The position numbers and the translations under genes are program-made. From Aldrovandia affinis (Eukaryota > Chordata > Actinopteri > Notacanthiformes > Halosauridae): DNA of 64,000 nucleotides. Numbering within the stretch: position 1 is the first letter of the stretch; each line of letters begins with the position of its first letter. The notes beneath the pieces were generated by a model, which had not been told where the DNA came from, made no database searches, and was given only the letters and a program-made list of their open reading frames with translations. The DNA is taken from assembly GCA_029706075.1 (NCBI GenBank), contig JAINUG010000015.1, forward strand, positions 7,028,154-7,092,153. Direction: 5' to 3'. Positions 58,073 through 64,000 of the stretch are shown piece after piece.

Positions 58073-61000
58073 CTGTGGAGACAAACCCAGCACTCTGTGA
58101 CTACACAAATACACACACACACACACAACTACACACATGCACACTCTCTCACACACACAACTATACACACATGCACACTCACAACTCACACACACACACA
58201 CACACACACACACATAACTCCACACAGTATGTACTTAGCAATGCTAACGCGACATGGCTCTGGCTCTCAGGCTAAAGTTTGCTGCCATTTGTAATTTACA
58301 TTGTAGATGTTTGTGGAATGAAAACTACATTAATATCAAGAGTGTAATATCAATGCTTGATTCCTGCACCCGCCCCATTGCAAAGCCACTAGATCCCATC
58401 TTCCCCTGGATGCAGTCGAGTGCTGGTGACTTACTGCTGAAGCGTCTGCTCTTTCTGCTGGCAAAAGTCGATTATGTTGCACACCCTGCCTTCGAGGGCT
58501 GAGGTCTGCTGCTCCAGCTGGCAGTTTTGGTCCTCCAGAGCATCTCTGTCCTGCTCCAGCGCTTCTGTTTTTCCTGAGACACAAAGCGGGTCCACAGTTA
58601 GAACAGTTTTTTCCTCCACCTCACAATTTCAATACTCAATAGAACCAATCAAAAACACTGATCCAACATGGTTTGCTGCCTGGCCTGTCTACAATAAAGA
58701 TATATTGCTGCCAATCATTTTCTGCACATTTCCTGTAATTTCTACATAGACTATAGGTGTATATAAACAAAATCCAGATTGGACACCTGATTGGTGCACC
58801 CATCTCAATGCCATGGCAACGGCACGTGTGCACAAACCCGTCTTTCTCCAGCCCGCTGCTCAAGACTTACTGCTGAAGGGCCTCATTCATCCGCTGCCAC
58901 TGCCCTCTCGTGTTCTGCAGTCCTCCCAGTGCACGTTTTTTCATCATTTCTAAGTTGAGCTTGTCTTTTATCAGAGTTTTTCTGTTCTTCAACAGGACCT
59001 CTCCTGAGGCACAGACAGGCAGGATATTAAGAGATGCATTTGTTTTCATGATTTCATCTCAAAAGTAAAAACATGGCTTAAGGAAAATCAGATCAGTCAT
59101 CATCAAGTAATAATAAAGATCCCAATTGCTTTTCAACTGCCTTTTAATACAGTAATAGCTTTACTTTTTTTACAAACCTGTTTATACCTATATGTGTTTG
59201 TGTATGTATTTTGTTGACCCATCGATAGCTACCAACAGTACAGTATCAACAGTGGACCACAGCACTGATTTATAGTCACTTTCAAACACTAGTTTGCTAG
59301 CTGCGACAATCAAACCACTGGCAAAAACACATGAATAGAAATAAAAGCAAATAAATGACCAGTATATTCCCAGTTATTAATACCTTGCTGGGTAGGACAG
59401 AGACCATGGATGATGGATGATGTTAATAATTTAAGTTCTGTTGGACAATGTTAATCATTTAAATTCCATTGGACAATGTTAATAAGGAAGATCTGCTTGT
59501 AGGAGGAGCCATGTTTTGTCTCTTTTTTTAATTATTAGCACCATTCACAGGAACACTGAAAACTCCTACCAACCGGACAGATGCCAGAGCACAGAATGTA
59601 TTTCTGGTACCATGTGAACATGGCAGGAAGGGTAAAAGCATTGATGGGCACGGGTGTGCTCACCTATCTTGACAGAGGTCACGAAGAGGGGACTCTTTAT
59701 TTCTTCCAGTTGAACGCTGACATCAATCAGGCTGTGGACAGATACAAAACCTGCCATTCAGACAACGGCCAATTTGCACCCGCCCTGACAACATCATCCA
59801 TTTGGTCCAGAGAGGACAACACTCCTTCTATTGCATTTGGAGTATGCCATTACTAGTATACTAGTATGCAATTCGACAGTATGAAAATGCAGTTTTGTGT
59901 GCCCTATCCTAGCTTTGTGTGCCCCTATGCATTACTGGTGTTGCACACAACATTTCCTCACAGCAGTGAGCGAAAGTAAAATTCTGTATCCCAACCCACT
60001 GATAGTATACCTTCACTACCTCAGAAAAATGGCAATCAAGTCTTTAACCAACTCAGGCCCCTCCCTCAAACAAAACTCACTTCTTCCAAAGTATTTCAGA
60101 CTCCTCCCTCTCAACTTCCAGTTTCTGCTCCGCTGTACGGACGTCCATCTGAAGACAACAGAGAAGAGCCAATGAGCATTCGGTCCAAAAACATCCAATC
60201 ACAAAATGCCATGCTTTGAGTTATGTCGTGATTGTGTCCTTACCAAAATGTCCTCCATCTGCTGCGTGTGAAACATCATCTGGGGGGGAGTAACAGTTAG
60301 AACAACCAATCAGAACCTTTTACTCAATAATCAAAAACATTTGGGGCACCACACAAATAAATAAAAACACATATTAAGGAGAATGTTTACAGCAACACAA
60401 CGCTATAGGAATCGCAGCTGGACAAATGTGACTCTTGTAACGTGAGTGTGCTACATACGTCACTCCGGTAAGAAAAGTGTGCGGTACTGTATATCTGTGT
60501 AGTGCAAAAAAACGAATGGGCCTGAACAAAAAGTCATTTTAATGAATTTTGTGTTGTGTTGGTTTTTACTCACCAGCACAACATAAGGATTTGATACATG
60601 GGGTTTTGAGCTCATTTTATTTGCCGCTGAGATATTAACAGTACATAGAGCTGGGTGATGAAAAACAAAACACAAAAAAAGACCCAAAAATGTATAGTTT
60701 TCTTGTAGGTTATGATTATGTATTATGATATTGGTCATAATAGGACTGTATTGTAATCCTGGGTTGATTGTAGGTCATGATTATGATTTATGTATTATGA
60801 TAATGGTCATGATAGGACTGTACTGTAATCCTGGGTTGATTCGCTCACCTCAGTCGTAAAGAGGCTCTCGATTTGCGCAAGCTTCTGTTTCAGCTCCTGC
60901 ATCTCCCGTGTCTGAGATCTGATCACCTCCTTCACTTTAGAGTCCAGAGTCCTGAAACACACAGGGCATAATATATTAGGAAGGTCTATGAATGATGGAA

Positions 61001-63674
61001 CATACTCCAAAATGAACTGAGAGCTCCATTTAAAGTTACTGCTAAAAGACGGGAGCGTGCATCAAAAAAGGTTGATTGTCAGTGTTTTTAATCTTATAGA
61101 TTATACTCTGTATACTGTGTTGTATTACTGCACTGATCTCTTGCTCATACAATGATTGTTCCTACCATGTATTAATGCACATCTTGTAAGTCGCTCTTGA
61201 AAAGAGCGTCTGCCAAATCCTTAAAATGTAAATGTACTCTCTTCCTCTTGTGTTACAATCTTCCATTTTTAAATTGAAAACATCATGTAAAACTGTTGTT
61301 TTTTGATGTAGTTTATTTTCAACCAATTGTATGCAAAACGGGTGGCTCTGGCCCATGGAATACATGACCAAATCTGCTCTGTTCTTAAAATATTCCATTA
61401 ATTTCAGTCAATCCAGGAAATGAGCTGCTACTTCAATTCATGAATTGAGAAATGGCCATCATAATGTTCTATGGGGATTTTTATTAGTCAGTGAGTCAGT
61501 TTCAGCAAAAGCTTACTGCTGTATAGTGAGATGGGCTTCCAGCCTCTGCTGCAGGGTTTCTGCTCGTAGCTCCACACAGCCTTTCTCGCTCTCCAGAATC
61601 CTGATTTTCTCTGGAGCACAAAGCAGTGGTGACTCAGGTGAAGCAGGAATGTGGCAGTTAGTAGTGAAAGAGAGCAACGTTTCATAATGGGGGCAGGGCT
61701 ACAGTGAGATGTTAATCACTGACTTGTTTGAGCCAATCAAAATGCTTCCTTTCCACAGCAAAAGACAATGATTGGTTAAAATCAATGGATCACTAATAGC
61801 ATACGGTAGCTCCGTCTGTTTTTGGTTTCATGACCCCTCACTCTCCGATCACAAGCAATTACTGGATAATAAGAGCAACTCACCTGTGCAGCTGTGCAGC
61901 TGACCTTCCAGCTCCTGGATCTTCATGTTTTGAGCCGTCAGTCTCTCCTGGTTTTGACTAAACTTTCCTCTGAGCCACCAGTAGAGGGCGGTCACACCCA
62001 GGCCCATTATGATGAAGAAGGTTATCACCGCAAACCAAAACAGAAAGTGGGTGCTTGGACGCCATTCCTCCGGGACGAATGTGATGACCTGAATCAAAGT
62101 CTGTGTCAAAACCCCTGCTCTGGAGCCACACTGGGCCAATCAGAGCCCATCTCAATACCAAACCTGGGCCAGACCTGGGTCAAATGTGTATTTGAAGTAC
62201 TTTAACTCTTAAGATGCTGTTAAAATTTGAAAACAACTTCATTAGATCCTTGAGGATTTTCAACACAACTTCAATGTTGCTCATCAAAACATACAGTCCT
62301 ATGAAAGACGAATTTTGTGGATGAAAATTGACGTTTCTTTTAAAGTTGTCGGTTACCCTCATATATTGTACTGGTGTCTAAAGGGTTAGTATTTCATATT
62401 GCTTAATCAACCACAAATATTTAACACACTAAGTGAAAATGTATACTACAAGTCACCAAATTGACAAAATAGCTATTCCTTTTGGCTAAAGTGTACCCGT
62501 TTCTTTTAGCAGAACTGGTACACTTTAGCCAAAGAAAGCCAGAAAACACAACTAAACACAGCCGTAAGATCATTTCTTAGATAAATGCATACTCATAAAC
62601 TATTTTCAAGAACATTCAAAAATAAAATGCACATTGTAGAATATAACAGACTTACCCAGTTAGCACAATCATGCCAATAGTGTTTCAGCTGAAGGAGTAC
62701 TCTGCTAATGTCCATGGAATCCCCCTCTGCTTTCAAACAAGAAGTTTCACATTTTAGAATTCAGACCCTGGATCTGAAGCCAACAATTAGGCCTAGCAAT
62801 CAACAGCTGAGCTGAATCAATGACATTTACAATTACCTGCAGTGTTCGGGAAGTTGCATTTATGTAATACAAGCAAGACACCAGATCTGGGTGAAATAAT
62901 TATTTTTATAGTTTGGTTGAAAATTCTCAGGGATCTGCAGGAGTGTGTTACATTTTTACCAACATCTAAAGAATTCGATTTTGAAGTATTTCAGATATGT
63001 ATTTGAACCAGGTCTGGTCAACCCATCAGCCTGTATTACACACCCCACCACTGAATATTACTCCACACACCAGTACTGTGGAAAGGAGAGGAGGCGGTTA
63101 GGTCACTCTCCGCTAATTGCACTTCAGGTACATCCTGACATCACAAACTCCAATTCCACATATCAAAAATTAGAATTTTTCATTTCAGGAATTGCGATTC
63201 ATGACATCAGAGATTAAGTTTCTCACACCAGGAGGTCTAATTCCTGATATCAGTACCTTGAGAATTACATGTTTAAATGGCTTGGCACTGCCTGCAAGCA
63301 TACGCCTGTCCGCTAGGGGGCGGTCTGGCATGCGGATCAAGGCAAAATAGTTGCTGAATCGTCCTGCCGCTACCTGACCGCTGAAAGACCGTTATCTTTT
63401 GACGTTTGCTTGCAACAGGCGGTAAAAACCAGTTCAGATCAAGCAGGCATCTTTTAAATTGAACTGAGCTTTATTAAGGAGTTATCGGAATGGGCCTCCT
63501 AGCTGCTGCCCCACACCACTTCTTAACTCCTGCTACGTTGTTCGCAAGAAAGGTTGCTGGCTATCTTCTACCTGACCACATCGACACTTCATCCGGCTGA
63601 TAAGGCTTACCGTAACATTGCTGGTCCTTAAACGGCGGCAGTAAGAAAATAAACAAACACCAAATGGGATTCAT
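57955..63674 (-). CDS. TANGO1/cTAGE5-like small membrane coiled-coil protein (11 exons, two probably alternative)
   Basis: CDS exons are complement(57955-58072, 58435-58573, 58871-59003, 59664-59716, 60081-60148, 60244-60279, 60849-60951, 61517-61610, 61884-62088, 62656-62726, 63611-63674). Seen: a signal peptide (MNPIWCLFIFLLPP), a lumenal part of about 38 residues, a membrane span at residues about 60-82 (FLFWFAVITFFIIMGLGVTA), then charged heptad-rich coiled coil. Resemblance to MIA3/MIA2: the PEEWRP...W lead-in to the membrane span (PED-x-RP in relatives), and LEQDRDALEDQN...CQQKEQTLQQ against the LEDDRNSL...YQQKEMALQ block. Known for that family: ER-exit-site receptors that recruit COPII for bulky cargo. 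Here the SH3-like and proline-rich Sec23-binding parts are absent. The exons at 58435 and 58871 cannot both be included in frame; either alone gives 314 or 316 aa. Family call is moderate; it may instead be an unrelated coiled-coil protein. Confidence 0.6.
58110..58213. repeat. CA-rich microsatellite
   Basis: Interrupted (CA)n with CTCACA breaks. It lies in the intron just upstream of the last exon of the - strand gene. Confidence 0.9.
58435..58573 (-). CDS. TANGO1-like gene exon 9b (alternative coiled-coil exon)
   Basis: 139 nt, phase 1 in and 2 out. The acceptor is tgtgtctcag|GAAAAA and the donor CTTCAGCA|GTAAGTC. It encodes GKTEALEQDRDALEDQNCQL, then EQQTSALEGRV and CQQKEQTLQQ. This is the segment most like MIA3/cTAGE5. 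Placed after exon 9a it would be out of frame. Confidence 0.7.
58871..59003 (-). CDS. TANGO1-like gene exon 9a (alternative coiled-coil exon)
   Basis: 133 nt, phase 1 in and 2 out. The acceptor is tgtgcctcag|GAGAGG and the donor CTTCAGCA|GTAAGTC. It encodes GEVLLKNRKTLIKDKLNLEM, then MKKRALGGLQNT and WQRMNEALQQ. Its borders nearly copy those of the exon at 58435. Confidence 0.65.
59004..59663 (-). other. Intron of the TANGO1-like gene
   Basis: AT-rich, with a short direct repeat (GGACAATGTTAAT at about 59441 and 59472). No exon supported. Confidence 0.5.
59664..59716 (-). CDS. TANGO1-like gene exon 8
   Basis: The acceptor is gatgtcag|CGTTCA and the donor AAGATAG|GTGAGC. It encodes VQLEEIKSPLFVTSVKI. 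Phase is 2 in, 1 out, which lets it join to either of the next two exons. Confidence 0.6.
60081..60148 (-). CDS. TANGO1-like gene exon 7 (coiled coil)
   Basis: The acceptor is gtcttcag|ATGGAC and the donor AAGAA|GTGAGT. It encodes MDVRTAEQKLEVEREESEIL then WKK. Phase is 0 in, 2 out. Confidence 0.65.
60244..60279 (-). CDS. TANGO1-like gene exon 6 (36-nt microexon)
   Basis: A symmetric phase 0-0 exon, ccccccag|ATGATG ... ATTTTG|GTAAGG, encoding MMFHTQQMEDIL. The polypyrimidine tract is strong. Skipping it would preserve the frame. Confidence 0.6.
60280..60848 (-). other. Intron of the TANGO1-like gene
   Basis: A 60-bp direct duplication (TAGGTCATGATTATG-type blocks, then GACTGTAYTGTAATCCTGGG-TTGATT) lies at about 60705-60770 and 60770-60842. 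No exon seen. Confidence 0.55.
60849..60951 (-). CDS. TANGO1-like gene exon 5 (coiled coil)
   Basis: The acceptor is gtttcag|GACTCT and the donor ACTGAG|GTGAGC. It encodes TLDSKVKEVIRSQTREMQEL then KQKLAQIESLFTTE. It leaves in phase 0. Confidence 0.7.
61100..61235 (+). mobile_element. L2-type LINE/SINE 3' tail
   Basis: TTGTTCCTACCATGTATTAA, TGCACATCTTGTAAGTCGCT, then the GAGCGTCTGCCAAAT tail. Nearly the inverse of 31859-32000. It lies antisense in an intron of the TANGO1-like gene. Confidence 0.8.
61517..61610 (-). CDS. TANGO1-like gene exon 4 (coiled coil)
   Basis: The acceptor is gctccag|AGAAAA and the donor CAGCA|GTAAGC. It encodes KIRILESEKGCVELRAETLQ then QRLEAHLTIQ. It enters in phase 1 and leaves in phase 2. 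Confidence 0.7.
61884..62088 (-). CDS. TANGO1-like gene exon 3 (membrane span)
   Basis: The acceptor is gattcag|GTCATC and the donor TGCACAG|GTGAGT. It encodes VITFVPEEWRPSTH, the hydrophobic span FLFWFAVITFFIIMGLGVTA, then WWLRGKFSQNQERLTAQNMK and IQELEGQLHSCT, the start of the coiled coil. Confidence 0.75.
62656..62726 (-). CDS. TANGO1-like gene exon 2 (lumenal)
   Basis: The acceptor is aaagcag|AGGGGG and the donor AACTGG|GTAAGT. It encodes EGDSMDISRVLLQLKHYWHD then CANW. It takes one base from exon 1 and leaves in phase 0. Confidence 0.65.
62727..63610 (-). other. First intron of the TANGO1-like gene
   Basis: 884 bp. It has short repeated TTCCxxATATCA/CATCAGAGATT-like pieces around 63120-63260 and no exon that fits the phase. 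Confidence 0.5.
63611..63674 (-). CDS. TANGO1-like gene exon 1 (signal peptide)
   Basis: ATG is followed by NPIWCLFIFLLPPFKDQQCY and a strong donor, TACG|GTAAGC. It leaves in phase 1, exactly as the next acceptor needs. The hydrophobic core WCLFIFLLPP marks a signal peptide. It is too short to stand out as an open frame. Confidence 0.65.
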
Positions 63675-63768
63675 TTTTTCGCGTATTTGCTCGTGTTAAA
63701 AGCTCGTACGACAACTAACTGTTTATTCCTCTGAGTATATATGCGTCCCGCCGGGCGCTGTGCCACTG

Positions 63769-63776
63769 TGACGTCA
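63769..63776. promoter_or_regulatory. CRE palindrome TGACGTCA upstream of the TANGO1-like gene
   Basis: The full palindrome sits 95 bp upstream of the ATG in a locally GC-rich stretch (cccgccgggcgc). CREB/ATF-type bZIP factors, including the ER-linked CREB3L and ATF6 families, bind this or close variants. Promoter function is inferred from position. Confidence 0.4.
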
Positions 63777-64000
63777 CAACAGAAATGGTAAAAGAACGTC
63801 TCTATTTAAAGTGGGGAGTAACCAATAATAGGCTAATAATAATAATGTAAGCGAAAATTGTGACCACGAGTAATTAAAGATACATTTGAAAGCATACTTT
63901 CACATTCGTGGTCTTGCATTTTGCGGTCCTTGTGCTGTTTTTTGTAGTCTTTTCGCACGAGGGACGGGGATAAGGCAAGGATGTGTCCCTTACGTATTGG
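63777..64000. other. Region upstream of the TANGO1-like gene
   Basis: Likely promoter-proximal DNA. No further exon or element is recognised before the window ends. Confidence 0.4.

Noticed and set aside
57833-58225. 130-codon - strand frame rich in C and V
   Set aside because: It is a translation of the CA microsatellite and the minisatellite units, in a different frame from the exon supported by phase.
58574-58870. Search for a short exon that would restore phase between exons 9a and 9b
   Set aside because: The best acceptor-donor pair (near 58622-58660) contains an in-frame stop. No other pair fits, which favours mutually exclusive use.

Overview
The window is nuclear DNA from a ray-finned fish, most likely a teleost. 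Genes are split by GT-AG introns, intergenic DNA is AT-rich, and the mobile elements are typical of fish: several Tc1-type DNA transposons, L2- and CR1-like LINE remnants, tRNA-derived SINEs and a chromodomain Ty3/gypsy retrotransposon. There is no sign of prokaryotic gene organisation. Nearly all intact-looking short open frames in the window are chance frames inside introns and repeats. The real genes are chains of short exons, which I placed by splice sites and reading-frame phase.

Positions 1 to about 36,300 (+ strand) hold the baiap2l1 (IRTKS) gene without its first exon. Thirteen exons encode the I-BAR (IMD) domain, a linker, an SH3 domain and the WH2-like C-terminus, 477 residues in all. 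The phases join without conflict from first to last exon. Introns carry LINE, Tc1, SINE and inverted-repeat elements. The most striking feature is a 46-bp tandem array that begins inside the exon at 16711-16782 and has copied its splice donor about nine times.

Positions about 36,400 to 42,900 (- strand) hold bri3, complete in three exons (140 residues) and tail-to-tail with baiap2l1. This neighbour pair is also present in mammals. Its first intron uses a GC donor.

Positions 43,000 to 56,530 are intergenic and full of mobile DNA: a scrambled L2 LINE cut by a SINE with an 11-bp target duplication, a broken caspase-3/7-like pseudogene with a Tc1 element in its intron, a second Tc1 element holding a nested 169-bp hAT-like MITE and a perfect 88-bp inverted duplication, a 180-bp direct duplication, and a decayed chromovirus whose RNase H and integrase have been cut out.

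Positions about 56,590 to 63,700 (- strand) hold a gene for a small secretory-pathway protein. It has a signal peptide, a short lumenal part, one membrane span and a cytoplasmic coiled coil, and resembles the membrane and coiled-coil part of TANGO1/cTAGE5 (MIA3/MIA2). Two of its exons have the same phase and near-identical splice borders. Only one of them at a time keeps the frame, so they look mutually exclusive. Its last codons and its 3' UTR are made of a hairpin-forming, G-rich minisatellite, and a perfect CRE-type palindrome lies just upstream of the start codon.
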